A DNA stretch of 64,000 nucleotides from the NCBI GenBank assembly GCA_026419785.1, contig JAODTK010004932.1, forward strand, positions 186,001-250,000, given 5' to 3'. The position numbers were made by a program, and so were the translations under genes. Each line of letters begins with the position of its first letter. Position 1 is the stretch's first letter. This stretch comes from Sclerodactyla briareus (Eukaryota > Echinodermata > Holothuroidea > Dendrochirotida > Sclerodactylidae). Of this stretch, positions 34,068 through 45,075 are shown piece by piece. The notes under the pieces are model-generated. The model did no database searches and was not told the origin of the DNA. It was given only the letters and a program-made list of their open reading frames with translations.

Positions 34068-34640
34068 AACTGCCACCATTCCTGGGCCCAACGATCCCAC
34101 CATGTGGTTTGCGCATGTGGAGGCGCAGTTTCTGGGTCGTGGAATCACTACTCCCAGAAGCTACCAAATTTGCCCATTTGTCTTTTCTCTAACAACCAGA
34201 GACTGCACAAGAATTAGATACACTTCCCACCCACCCAAGACCAAGCCCTTCATGACTATCATGGTATTTAATTCGACGTCCATCTGCATCTGAGCAGAAA
34301 AGATTGCACTCATCTCCTAACTTCATATGAACTCAAGAGATAGGAACCCAACGCAGTTGCTTCGGCCGCATGCGCCAGCTGCTGGGCGACTACACACTGT
34401 AGGACAGACCTCCTAAGCACTGTTCCCTCAAACTATGCCTACAACGCACAACTTGATCTTAGGCGTCGACAGCGACAGCGTGGTATTGACAAGTTGGCGA
34501 TAAAATTCCGAAGTACACTCCTGATTACCGCCTCCCCCGATGGTTTCCCCCGTGTCAGGGAACACTGAAGTGGACGATTTACTGCACAGGTGGCAAAGTT
34601 AATGACAGTGGTGGCGTTATCCTCTGGGACCCACAGAGAA
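34068..34640 (+). pseudogene. Ty3/gypsy-type Gag fragment
   Basis: Begins exactly where the satellite unit ends. In shifting frames it reads LPPFLGPNDPTMWFAHVEAQ and FLGRGITTPRSYQ, matching the N-terminal PPFWxxxPxxWFAxxEAQFxxxGI signature of invertebrate gypsy Gag. About 130 bp later DRNPTQLLR and RMRQLLGD match the family's GDRxPSxLLRxMRxLxG motif. VDIDKLADKI (about 34480) matches the conserved segment that ends the capsid region, and EVDDLLHRVAKLMTVVA fits the following coiled coil. At least four frame changes are needed and no polymerase domain follows, so this is a relic. It is described only as fragments. Confidence 0.7.
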
Positions 34641-35172
34641 TTGTGATGAGATCGGTTTTGCTTGCTGGAGAACGGAGAAGGTCTTGGTGCCAACGGGAGT
34701 CCGCTAGGTGTATCAATACAGGCAACAGCGACCGTAGGCAGATCACAGTCCATGGCATGCATGAGTGCTGCTGGTCTGTTCACAGAGCCCAAGCTGATCT
34801 GCCTGAACTCGCGCTTCAGATACGATCCCCAGCAAGGGTGCGACTTCGATCTGTTGTTGGCGAGCTTGATGGATGGAGAACTCCGAGGTGTTCTAAATTG
34901 GGTGGCAAACCATTTCCAGCCGGCCATCAAGAAGGAAAGGGTGAAGCTGCCTGTTCTGCTGCTACTCCGTCGGCCAACGCAGCACACATCATACTGGAGA
35001 CAGCAATCGTTTAGTTCAGAGACAATATAATCCTGTACTGCCTTCCCCCGCCACAGCTCCACATCCTCAACTGTGCCCTCCGCTATGTCAGAGCTTGAAG
35101 CAGACTGGTGGACAGATGTTCTCATGAGTGGCAGACGGCAACACATTGGACAAATGGCACTAAGATGAACCT
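34641..35172. other. GC-richer region with overlapping long frames, unassigned
   Basis: Long open frames overlap on both strands, including a 262-codon minus frame (34439-35227) and plus frames of about 122 codons. None carries a motif I recognise. The minus frame runs antisense through the Gag fragment, so it is probably not a gene. No protease or reverse transcriptase motif was seen in the expected downstream position. Confidence 0.35.
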
Positions 35173-35180
35173 TTGCCTCT

Positions 35181-35340
35181 TTGTTTTCACACTCCTGTAT
35201 GGGGGCCGAGATGTGCCAAAGCAACATTGCCGTCAGCGGCTTTGAGGCAGCTGGATTGTATCCCGTGGATAAACACAGATTCGACCGAGCGTCAGCTTCG
35301 GAAATTTTCAGCCTCCCCCAACCGCGTATGGAAAAGCTGC
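35181..35340 (+). pseudogene. Tigger-type transposase C-terminal fragment, copy 2
   Basis: One frame reads MCQSNIAVSGFEAAGLYPVD and then KHRFD and SEIFSLPQP. This is the GFxAxGIYPxxxxxF end of a pogo/Tigger DDE transposase, in better condition than the copy at 22270-22440. The catalytic core is missing. Confidence 0.55.
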
Positions 35341-35502
35341 TCTATTTTCACAAAGTCTTGTGGAAATTCAGTGTGGGTTTTTCCTAATGTAGGTACACGA
35401 TAACTATCACGTTAGCAGTCATCAGTTTCCTATTACCCAATTCTATCTCTCTCCTTCAAAAAAAAAAAAAAACAAAAAGGGTACTCTTCATGGCTGGACG
35501 AT

Positions 35503-35850
35503 ATGCTGCATGGTGAGCTCAACTATGACGGGAAACTTGTGTTAAAAGACCAGCGAACTATCTTGTGTGTGCGGAAGCCTTCCTGGAGACTCAAAGGTCA
35601 CCGGACAAGAAACTGGCGCCATCATGTAAGGAAAATCATGTTGCGATCATCGAAGATAGATCGTAGTGAACTGGAGATATTGAAATGTACCAAAGAATCA
35701 TGCAAAATTCATGAACCACTGAGCACAAACCAATCTCTGCCGTTCCATCCAACAGGCCTAATGAAAATCGGTTTATTGGGGAAGCATGTACAAATACTGT
35801 TGTCACAGGACTCCTTTTATATATATATAATCACTATTGTGGCGAGATAA
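35503..35850 (+). CDS. Unassigned 115-codon open frame
   Basis: An open frame with a basic middle (KPSWRLKGHRTRNWRHHVRK) and KCTKESCKIHEPLSTNQSLP. It follows an A-rich tract (35460-35482). The tryptophan, histidine and cysteine spacing hints at a DNA-binding or zinc-binding fold, but it matches no family I can name. There is no upstream ATG with good context, so a transposon-derived exon or chance frame is possible. Confidence 0.3.
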   Translation: MLHGELNYDGKLVLKDQRTILCVRKPSWRLKGHRTRNWRHHVRKIMLRSSKIDRSELEILKCTKESCKIHEPLSTNQSLPFHPTGLMKIGLLGKHVQILLSQDSFYIYIITIVAR

Positions 35851-38330
35851 TCGGATCATTCGCAAACTTGGTTACATGACCATACACTATTTTGTTTCGA
35901 AAACGTTCGTACCTGCCACAGGTGTCAACTAACGGTGACCTGACCATCTTGACAAAGACAGACTCAAGTACCTCATCAGTGGCAACAAATAGTGAGCATT
36001 GTCATAATGATGCCGAATCGTAGAATGAAACAACACCCCATCCATTTTAGAAATTGAGGCAAGGGTATTCGTGCAAGTAAAACACCCTAGAAAACACAAC
36101 CAAAGGTGCCCTTCTTGGGCTTCAGGTAACATTTAGCGAGAATACAGAAATATGATTCCTGCTCAATGGTAAACCTCGGTAACTGACTGGTAATCATATT
36201 AATAGAGCTGCAAATTTTCATTACCAGTTCTCGCCAACATTAACAATTTGAGAGTCTTGTGAGATCCTTGGTATCACTGCATTCCATGTTGACAGAGGAT
36301 CAAGAGTCTGATCACATCCAGAGATTGTTAGGGCCCGGACCATCTTCAAGATGTTCACAACTCACCATGTCCATATGATCCCTGGTCATTCCAAACTTGC
36401 CCATGAAACTGCACAACTTTGGTCGAACTTCTGTCTTTGATCAAGTGCCTGACAGGACCAGTGGATAAAGATCAAGTGGGAATAAGTCTGAGGAGACCCC
36501 GGAATTGGGTGAAGTTATTCACCAAAGTGTTCATGTCAAAGATGTAACTGCCCCTGAATCTCTCACAATCACATCGCTGATTTCTCATTTGCATGGTTAA
36601 TTTTCCATTGTTCTCACAGCAGGGCCTAGAGAATATGATGACTGTGGTGCATTCATGGTATTTAAAAACTCAACATCGCATCTTAATTCTGAGCTTACAG
36701 CAGGTTAGGCAGAAGCAAAACTGGATTCATTTCCTGGCACGCTCCTGAAAACAGAATCAAGTACGTGTAACATGCAGCCTATGCAAATAGAAGGTCACAG
36801 TAAGTAGATATTGTGCTCACAGGAACTTTCAGATGGAAACACAGTCTGTGAGTCCTTGATTCTGCCCAGGGGTGGTAGATGTACAAAAAAAACAAAAAAA
36901 AAAAAACCAACAACATCATGGATTAACACTGAAGTGAATGTTGGGAGAAATCCCCCCATTTTTGGTAGGGGGTGTGGTGGGGAATCTTGAAGTATAAATG
37001 GGGGGGGGGGTCCTAATTTTCTAGCAGTAACATAACCAGTTGTATGTGGTTGTTTAATAATCAATTACATGGATTCACATGTATGTTAGTAGAAATGTAT
37101 ACCAGTGCACCTTACTCCAAAAAGTGGCATCCCTAGAAAAGATTGGAAAGGGGGAATCCCCCTGCCCTCCCAAATTTTTGAGTATTTTGAAAATGTCGCG
37201 GGAATCGCGCATCCTCCACCTGTAATGCGCACTGGTAAACATTTTTGCTTATCATTGACATGTCAATGATGTAATGGCAATTCTTCTGTTTTCAGTTTAA
37301 TCTTTGCCGCTGATGTAAAGTTGATAATCCTAACTTTCAGTAACAGGAATCTCATGAAATGGTAGATTCTATTATTTATGTACCTATTGCCTTAGGAATG
37401 TTCCACCTACCTCGTAGAAGTCATTCCTTCAGAATGGTCAATCCGTGTCCATATACAATGGTATCTTCCAGTCAGCGCGGTTGGTTTTAAAAGGGAATGT
37501 TTACACGTGCACTGGCCCTTTTTCGTCCTAGGACCTTCCAGCAATACATCCAGCTGCCGCTGTTCCTTTCTGTATTTACTACCATTTGACGATACCTGGT
37601 GAAGCCGTGATATTATAAAAGTCCAAAGAGGTACGTTTAGTTGTGTCTTTGTTTGAATGGAGCGAGTTTGTAGAGTGGGCATTAATGCTCAGTTCATCCT
37701 ACTTCATAATATAGGGTGGTTAGCAAGTTGAAGGGAAGTGATTAACCTTACGTATTAGATTTATATTAGATATTCAGTTCTTAATAATTGCTGTATTTTT
37801 CTATTATGTATTTTTCACGGAAGACGATAGAATCAGAATGAACCGACTGAACGGTCCTTTATGAAGCCTTGGCTCTCCTTTGCAACTATTACTGTAGGGT
37901 CTACTTTAACTTTAAACCCTGCCCACATGGCTATAAGGAGACTTGCTATATAAAACCAGCCCCACTTGAAGAGCCTGCAGTCATTGCCCCTCTGGGAATG
38001 AGCACGATTGGTGGCAGAGCAGATCCTGCCACCCAGTCCTGCTCAGTCAGGTTATTTGGACATTCGCAAACATGGAGAGAACACACTCTGGGTACTGTTT
38101 AAATGATCCCGAGTGAAACCACCCATTTGGGAACCACAAGCTCCATTTCCCGCCAAGTAGATGTTCACATGTTTGATTATATACCGTTCTGAAGTTGTTC
38201 TCTTCTTTTTCTGAGGCGCTTGGAAGGGAGCAGACATTGTTCTGCTATAAAGTCAGATTTCCGACTACCCTAGCACCTGTGCTCAAACTGCATTGAAGTG
38301 GGAGACAGGGTCACGAATGGAGCCCCGAGT
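35851..38330. other. No confident gene
   Basis: No recognised motif or repeat pair. Homopolymer runs occur at 36886-36908 (A) and 37000-37012 (G). Minus frame 37407-37682 and plus frame 37869-38102 are open but unassignable. Confidence 0.3.
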
Positions 38331-38695
38331 GCCTCCAACCGGAAAAAAATACCCGCTCCGAAGACTCAGTGTCACGTTCGTTGATGACAATGGTGCTGCT
38401 GAAGGTGCATCGACAACGGCGGGCCATGGCGGAAGTTTTGTCGACTGCAGCTGAAAGAGTCCCCAGCTTCCAACCTGTTCACAGGGCCAGTCGATGCCCC
38501 CGTCCACCGAGGGCCTCCAACCGGAAAAAAATACCCGCCCCGAAGACTCAGTGTCACGTTTGTTGATGACAATGGTGCTGCTGAAGGTGCATCGACAACG
38601 GCGGGCCATGGCCGAAGTTTTTTGGATGCAGCTGAAAGAGTCCCCAGCTTCCAACCATGCCCGTTCAATGCCTTCGCTCAACTCAAGGTATATAT
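38331..38695 (+). pseudogene. Tandemly duplicated HECT/G2E3-like exon fragment
   Basis: Two copies of a 182-bp block start at GCCTCCAACCGGAAAAAAAT (38331 and 38513). Each reads YPLRRLSVTFVDDNGAAEGA (YPPRRLSV... in copy 2). After one frameshift it continues WRKFCRLQLKESP and then FTGPVDA or its counterpart. The pattern RRxSVxFxDDxGxxEGAxxxGGPxREFxxLxxxE is what I know from G2/M-phase-specific E3 ligase-like proteins, just upstream of or at the start of their HECT domain. The family uses a catalytic cysteine near the C-terminus; nothing of that part is visible here. The duplicated exon carries stops and a frameshift, so it is probably non-functional. It ends in a short AT tract plus T-run (38690-38713). 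Confidence 0.55.
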
Positions 38696-39320
38696 ATATA
38701 TATTTTTTTTTTTCCGGGCATTCCACCCAAAGATATTTGTCACATAATGTTGGTAGGTTTCAAATTTGACCATTATACCAATTCCTCATGGTTGTGGGCA
38801 AGTCCTGTAGCAGCATGGTGTTATGCGACCTGACAACTTACTGCAATTACCAGTAATTTGCGAGTATACGAGACGACTGTCATTCTTGAGGCACTGCTCC
38901 ATAGCTAACAACCCCCCCCCTCCTCCAAGAAAGAAAAACTCCACCCCAAGGACAATACCTCTCACTCAGGTAATTTTGTCCCAAACATATTGTACCCGGG
39001 TGGACTGTGGAGCTACCCCTAGGAAGGGATTGGGTGGATGGCTGGATTAGCAATACATAGCGAAGTAGAATGGACTAGCACACATTGTTGTGTCTTTTTT
39101 GGTCTGATGCCAATATGTGGGATATTCTTAGTTGTAATGCTTCCTGGCAGTTTGGTACATGATTGCTTTGTTAAGGTTTCTTGTACAAATACATGTTATG
39201 AAAAGAGCCATATATTAGCTCATTTTAAGCATGGGTAAATCAGTGTTTAATTTACAATGTTCAATTGTGAAGTCCAACAAGATGGCACTTCTTGTCACTT
39301 CTTGATGGCGGGCCATTCTG
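38696..39320. other. No recognisable feature
   Basis: Simple TATA/T-run at 38690-38713 and a C-rich tract near 38911. Otherwise unassigned. Confidence 0.35.
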
Positions 39321-39653
39321 CGGGCTATCACCGACGTGTTTGTATGATGATCTTTACCGAAGACTAACAGGTCAAGATGGGGCAATGCAAACCTAGATGA
39401 CATTCATGATGAGAATGTCAAACTTGTTCTGCGGGCTATCACCGACGTGTTTGTATGATGATCTTTACCGAAGACTAACAGGTCAAGATGGGGCAATGCA
39501 AACCTAGATGACATTCATGATGAGAATGTCAAACTTGTTCTGCGGGCTATCACCGACGTGTTTGTATGATGATCTTTACCGAAGACTAACAGGTCAAGAT
39601 GGGGACAATGCAAACCTGATGACATTCATGATGAGAATGTCGAACTTGTTCTG
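39321..39653 (+). repeat. Three tandem 111-bp copies
   Basis: CGGGCTATCACCGACGTGTT starts at 39321, 39432 and 39543, a period of exactly 111 bp. The first two copies are identical; the third has a few single-base changes and one shifted base. A protein-like reading DDLYRRLTGQDG and NLDDIHDENVKLVLR needs a frameshift inside each unit and continues past the array as YVGPLENHITLLTKQN. The array may be a duplicated exon piece. Confidence 0.9.
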
Positions 39654-40390
39654 CAGAGGTATGTAGGTCCTCTGGAAAATCATATTACACTTTTGACTAA
39701 ACAAAATACTATCAGATATTCAAATGAAGATGAAACTACCACATGGTAGCCTACCTCCCGATGGTCCTTGTTAGATTCATTTGTTAGTATCCAACCTATC
39801 TAAAAATCATACTGTTTCGGGAAAGATGCAAGCTTTTTTTTTTGGAAGAAGATTGGAAAATTGTAAATATCTGCTTTTCAGGCCAAATTTACCTTGCAAA
39901 TACGGTAAGTTATATACATGGAAAATGGAATGGATGAGCTCCTATGATGTGTACATGAGTCCTACTCACTTTGGGTGCGAAAACCTGTGAGCACTGTAAA
40001 TCCTGATTAATTGGTGCGGTATATGGCTTACCTATGTGAGTACTAAAACTTTGTTTGTTTCTTGTATGAACTGTGTACAATTTTTGGAACAAAATGGAAA
40101 ATCTGGGAAAATAGGGTTTATCCAATTCTATCACAGTTTGTGTACACATCTATGTGGATGAACCTCACATTGTTATGTCTTAATACGCGCAAATGCCCTC
40201 TGTGACCTCTGACCTGACCCCAGAACAATAGAGTTCATGTGGAACATATCGGCTAATCAATAGCAACGATGGTGGCCGAGGATTTGTTGCCTGTAAATGT
40301 TGTGGATAGGGGAGGATTCCACAACCTCTCAATATGTTGACCCGGACTTCTAGATGCCAGAACATGCTAAAATTTATCCGGACTGGACAC
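39654..40390. other. Mostly unassigned; 295-bp repeat scrap at 40195-40250
   Basis: The scrap reads GACCTGACCCCAGAACAATA followed by GAGTTCATG. The rest has no recognised feature. Confidence 0.4.
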
Positions 40391-40800
40391 TGGAAACATT
40401 GCACGACATTAGGGGAGCTGTGACACTAGCCCCCGATTGCTGGTCCTCATGCACCATGGAAGGCTACATAACAGTCACAGCACATTTCCCGCAGGACTGG
40501 GAAAACCTTTGTTTGTACTGGAGACGCGACCTGTCAGCCATGGGACTTAGCATGGCTGCCAACCTCTTCGTGGGAAATTGCTAGAGTAGTGGACGAGTGG
40601 GGCATCGCTGATAAGACTATCGCAATCCATGTCAGAGTAATATGGGAAGCTGTTTACAGCGGGAGACCTTCCGCCTGCCGCACATACAGCAATGTGTAAA
40701 CTCTGGTTTGGCTGTCAACCGACATATGGGTGTTCGCGCTAAGGTGCGCGATTCACGCACTTGTTTTCCAAATCCCGCACAAAAATTATTTGTTCGTGGG
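40391..40800 (+). pseudogene. hAT transposase fragment (ZBED-like)
   Basis: The first frame reads LAPDCWSSCTMEGYITVTAH. This matches the LTxDxWTSxxxxxYxxxTAHF motif of hAT transposases and ZBED proteins and includes the first catalytic aspartate. A frameshift follows. The parallel reading LETRPVSHG and then VVDEWGIADKTIAIHV matches the segment before the second catalytic aspartate. Some sequence is missing, then HIQQCVNSGLAVNRHMGVRA plus KVRD fits the CxxHxLQLxVNxGL region. The zinc finger and C-terminal dimerisation domain are not seen. It is an internally deleted relic. The ZNF862-like fragment 0.6 kb downstream is also hAT-derived but lies in the opposite domain order, so they are probably separate copies. 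Confidence 0.7.
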
Positions 40801-41186
40801 ACATTCCCGCACATTTTTTATACATACATGATGTTCATAATTGCTTATATCAATCTCCATAAACTCATTTGTGACACAGAAATGAACGTCTGACAATGCA
40901 ACAACAGGACATAGCTAGCACTCATCATCTCCGATCAACGATGTGCCGGTGCCTGGCTGGGCTTATTGGATAATCCTGATATCGTTTCCCTGATTAGTCG
41001 GCATTCCGAGAGCAGGCATTATTAGACGAATAGCATGGAGTGTTCGATCATTCAGTGCAAAAGAACAGCATTGTCAATAAGACTTGTCACAATTGGACGG
41101 TTACGAACAGCTGATCATGACCATGCCTGCTGATGGTGTAAACATGATACACTGTGATGTGGGGAATCCCTGTACTCCTGTAGTAC
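40801..41186. other. No recognisable feature
   Basis: Short linker between the hAT fragment and the TATA element. No motif was identified. Confidence 0.35.
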
Positions 41187-41195
41187 TATATAAAG
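41187..41195 (+). promoter_or_regulatory. TATA box candidate
   Basis: TATATAAAG lies about 160 bp upstream of the ATG at 41347. A start of transcription 25-30 bp downstream would give a short 5' leader. Confidence 0.4.
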
Positions 41196-41346
41196 TATTA
41201 GGGGTGCTGTGCACCCAAATTCGCTATTACTGTTTACGTTAACGTTGTTTAATCTTCTTTCGTCATCAGTACTGCTACCACTTTTATTGTCCTGGGCTGA
41301 TTCATTCGTCACCACAAACGGCGAAAGATCTGAATCGCGTAACGAA

Positions 41347-41865
41347 ATGAGTAGTGCAAATAGTGATTCTCCTCAACCTTTGACTCCCACCAGCTCAACA
41401 GCAACTGAGCCTATTGTTAGGCACATAGACTGCACAGAGGCTAGTACACTGAGTACTGCTAGGCCTATATCAAGCCCGCGTTGATAGTGGAACAGGTACC
41501 GTGCTGTGTCAGCGCGAGCAGTCCAGAGCTCAATCCTCTTGCCAAGAAGAAAAGGGTGGGATGGTTCCAACCAAAGTGGCTCAAACTCTGGTTGTGGCCG
41601 AGGTATGAGGATGGGGAGATGTTAGGTATGTCTTGCAGGGAAGCGAGGCCCCGGTCACATCAACTTTTGTCGGAAAAGGCGGCGGGGACTTCAAAAGGAG
41701 TGCATTGAGAAGGCATTCTAATCCAGTAGATTCACTGCCGTGCCCTGGAGGCCATAAAAGCGAAAGTGAAAGCATGCCATGAAAATAGCCATGGGAGAGA
41801 GCAAGGGACGCTATCAGCACTGAAAACAACCTACTTCATGGCACAGCGCCGCATCACCAATCACT
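41347..41865 (+). pseudogene. ZNF862-like / hAT-derived TTF-type zinc-finger fragment
   Basis: Starts with an ATG in GAAATGAG and a low-complexity Ser/Thr/Pro leader (MSSANSDSPQPLTPTSSTAT). It stops at 41484 and resumes in another frame with NPLAKKKRVGWFQPKWLKLW, then LWPRYEDGEMLGMSCREA. The FxxKWLxxWxWLxYxxxxxxMxCxxCRxA pattern is the TTF-type zinc finger of ZNF862-like and other hAT-derived proteins; the first cysteine appears replaced by glycine. After another frameshift KAKVKACHENS and LSALKTTYFMAQRRI fit the following linker, where family members run into the transposase-like region. It ends around 41865. It may be a relic hAT gene or the first exon of a domesticated one. Confidence 0.6.
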
Positions 41866-43990
41866 TTCACTGAGACTTCATGGTTTTTTTTTAGGGTAAG
41901 TGCAATATCCTAATTTAGACCTAGCACCCTAGCAAGTCCTTTAAAAGGGAATTTTCGAGGATGTTCACCCCCAACGGCCCAAGTTGCCCAACCTCATTTT
42001 GGTTATTTGGTACAAGTGTACTTGTCAAATGAGTAATGTAAAATGAGGTTGATATTGACAACTGAACTTGTATTTGATCTATCATTAACCTATTTTTTAT
42101 TCGTTAACCTCGATGTGTTAATATGAATGGAGAGTTCTACATTAGGGAGATTTCAAGATTTTTCAATATTGAATAGCAGATTCGAATACAAATCAATGAT
42201 CACCATTCTAGTTCCTCACTTCCTTCCAATTGTGCCAATAATTTTTTTTGAGGATTGACTTGCCGGGGAAGGATCATACCCGATTACAAGGCCCAACGAG
42301 AATGGCAATGCAGACCTACATACGGGACTGTCAATGTCTGCTGCAAATTCTTCACACAGTACACGACGCCTACATGGTACAAGGCACCAAGGCAGTACCT
42401 CACCTACCTCTAACGAGTAACGACGTGACCTCAATCAATGTGAAGGTGGGGGTCAGCAGTCTGTCTTCTGTTTAACCTTTGTCTAGGCCACTGCGACTAA
42501 ACCACCCCCGCACCATCATTTTTGGTGTCCGGCAATTTGCAGCACATTGAGGAAGGTATCAAAGAGGAAGCTGCTGAACAGTGAGTTCATCGGGGTGGTT
42601 AGCATGTGAGAGCACTGACAATCAGACAGAACTGAACTCATGGCGGTACAAGTGTCTTGTCGGTCATTTCCACAAAAGCACAATGTTACTGAATGGGAAA
42701 CTGAGACATAGGAACTGGCGGACTTGAAGCCTATATCTTCTTGCCCCAACTGGCACATGGGAGAGACTTCAAAGCGAATGGGCAAATTATTGGCCCAAGA
42801 TGGTGTGCGGGACAGTTGCATCTGCGCTTATGCCATGGAACAAAGGCACCTTCGAGCTGTGAAACAATAACAGGAGCATTAGGAATTCTGCTGCTATTTG
42901 TGTAGCGCACAGTGATAGAATGGCTAAATGGAATCATGGGGAAGCGAACTGTCAAAATCTCAACGGGGTGCATGAAACACTGTCGCAAGGAGAAGATGAG
43001 GAGCACAAGGAGGGAGCAGAGGGGAAAGGACATCCAACAATCATGGAGGCCTCTAAATGACTTGGACGATCCTAGTAGATACACATGGAGGTATTGAGTT
43101 GAAAGAGGTTGTCCAAACTGTTGTACAGTGGTTTCAGTTATACTGCACACAAGGGTCATTTGTGATTATTTATTTGGTTTTAGACGAGTTGTGTTGACTC
43201 TGACTTTTGGAGTAGTAGTCAAAGGTCACGCAGCAGTCAATGAATACTAGTCCAACTTTGGTCAAGATCCATGAAAGCATGAGTATTCAAGGGCTCAAAA
43301 AACATGTAAATTTGAGATTATGCACAATTGAACCATAAATGCCTCCTACCCTTCCCCCCCCCCTCAATGACCTTCAACCTACAATTCCTGTGGGAACCAT
43401 AGGTACCACCAGTCAATAATTACATGCATAGCTGGTTTGAACTGAAAACATCTGGGGTAACACAGTCCATACATTTTGCAGCTCAACATAATGCCACTAT
43501 ACCCCTTTTTCATTTCGACCTTGCCCTTGAAGAGGCCACAAAAATGCCCATGGCCAATAACCAGTGTTCCACCAAGGAACAAACATTTTAAAGCCCAAAA
43601 GGGCAATAAGATTACGACTGGATGGAGGTCCATAAACATTGTGCACGAAAAAGGGAGCGGAGGGGCAGGCTATCCTGCAGTCATGAAGGCTTCTAAAGAC
43701 ATTGGACAGCTCCTGGGGGATACACAGAGGTATTTCAGTTAGAAGAGGAAATTGTGGCCAAAGCATCATGCGATACCACCAGCCCTAGGGCTTACCAACT
43801 TATATTAGCGAACAGCCCTTCGATAACACCGCTACAGTTTATACTTCAATCACGGGGAGAGATCTATTTATCCTCTGATGTTTATAGTTTTACAATAGAT
43901 TGCCAATTTAGCAATGTGGATTGTTAAGAGGTGTACTTGTTCATTGTTCCCCCACATACCTCATCAGTCAGCCTCAAATTGAAAAAAAAA
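41866..43990. other. Unassigned region with one diverged duplication
   Basis: CATGGAGGCCTCTAAATGAC (43040) and CATGAAGGCTTCTAAAGACA (43680) begin similar blocks of about 65 bp, spaced about 640 bp apart. Both read as protein-like phrases (for example KASKDIGQLLGDTQRYFS) but belong to no family I know. Nothing else was recognised. Confidence 0.35.
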
Positions 43991-43993
43991 TAT

Positions 43994-44104
43994 GTGGCAT
44001 AGCCAAGCGGATAAGTGTTATAGTGTGAATGGACCATTTAGCCCCCGGTACAACATGCCTGTCATGAGGTGGTAGGCAGATTCAAATATAACATCGGACC
44101 AAAA
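43994..44104 (+). ncRNA. Possible tRNA-derived sequence (SINE head or tRNA relic)
   Basis: TAGCCAAGCGG (44000-44010) fits an RNA polymerase III A box and GGCAGATTCAAAT (44075-44087) resembles a B box. The spacing is long for a plain tRNA but possible for a long-variable-arm or insertion-bearing one. An ACC follows at the 3' side. No clean cloverleaf could be drawn. Confidence 0.25.
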
Positions 44105-44754
44105 TGTCTCAATTAATATGCTCGGATCATATCAATCATCTCATGTAGAAACATTAACAAGCGTTTGTAATAGCGGCCTGTAGCATCGCGAAATGCCTCC
44201 TCAAATGAGCAAGTTGCTACAGACTTTAGGAGTGCAAAGCAGTCAGTGGTACCAAAACTATAGATAGCCATAAAGGTTTTCTACAATTCCTCACCAAATT
44301 GCTATGCAAGGGTCTCTGGCACATATGGAACGTGAGTCCATAAAGTGGAAAACCAAATACAAGTCATGACAACAAAAATACAAGTCATGACAACCAATTA
44401 ATACCAATACCCTGTACGGGAATATTATAAATTGGATCCAAGCCCCAAACCGCCCTTCAGTAGAACGTGATCATCTCACAGCCTGCGGACATGGCGCCGT
44501 CAGCAGTGGTACGGAACCACATCATGAAGCAGCCTTTTCTCCAGTCGTCGGATTTCCATTGCTATACACTACGCTACCAGGCCAGTACGAGCTGAATGAA
44601 AAGAGGACAAAAGGCGATGTCACTAAAATAATTAATACTTAACTTTTATTATAGTGCCCCTTCAACATGAGTTTGTGAGTGGCGCTTCACAAGAACCAGA
44701 ACCAGAAAGCTAAGGTTTAGTGATTCCTGGACTGCCTTATTACCTTTCACTTGA

Positions 44755-45075
44755 AACTGTTAACTTCAAGCGACCTGACCTGACTCCAAGAAATTGTGGA
44801 TTACAGGGACTGATTCACTGATAATATCGGGGGTGGAATTACTTATAGATACTTCCTAGCAAGGAATAGCATGGCATCAAACTTTGACCTCGCCTGAGGC
44901 CAGATGACCACTGACCTGACACGAAAAAAAAAAACAATAGGGACTATGTTCTCTTGAAGATGAAGCCACATACCAAGCATGAATTATTGTTTTACTAAGC
45001 TGAATTGGTACGTGTATGAAACATAAATTTGGCACATTCTTAATCTTAATCTCTCCCAAACAAGTCAATGTTACC
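44755..45075 (+). repeat. 295-bp dimeric repeat copy
   Basis: Contains ACCTGACCTGACTCCAAGAA at the start, then TGACCACTGACCTGAC and AAAACAATAGGGACTATGTT. CATACCAAGCATGAAT and a T/A-rich tail follow. Only parts of the consensus survive. Confidence 0.65.

Noticed and set aside
34439-35227. 262-codon minus-strand open frame, the longest in the window
   Set aside because: It lies antisense to a recognisable Gag fragment, has no known motif and shares the region with equally open plus frames; GC-richer composition explains it.
35503-35850. GCM or FLYWCH zinc-binding domain
   Set aside because: Tryptophan, histidine and cysteine positions do not match either consensus, so the frame is left unnamed.
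39321-39653. CRISPR-like array
   Set aside because: Copies are contiguous 111-bp units without unique spacers, in an animal-type genome.
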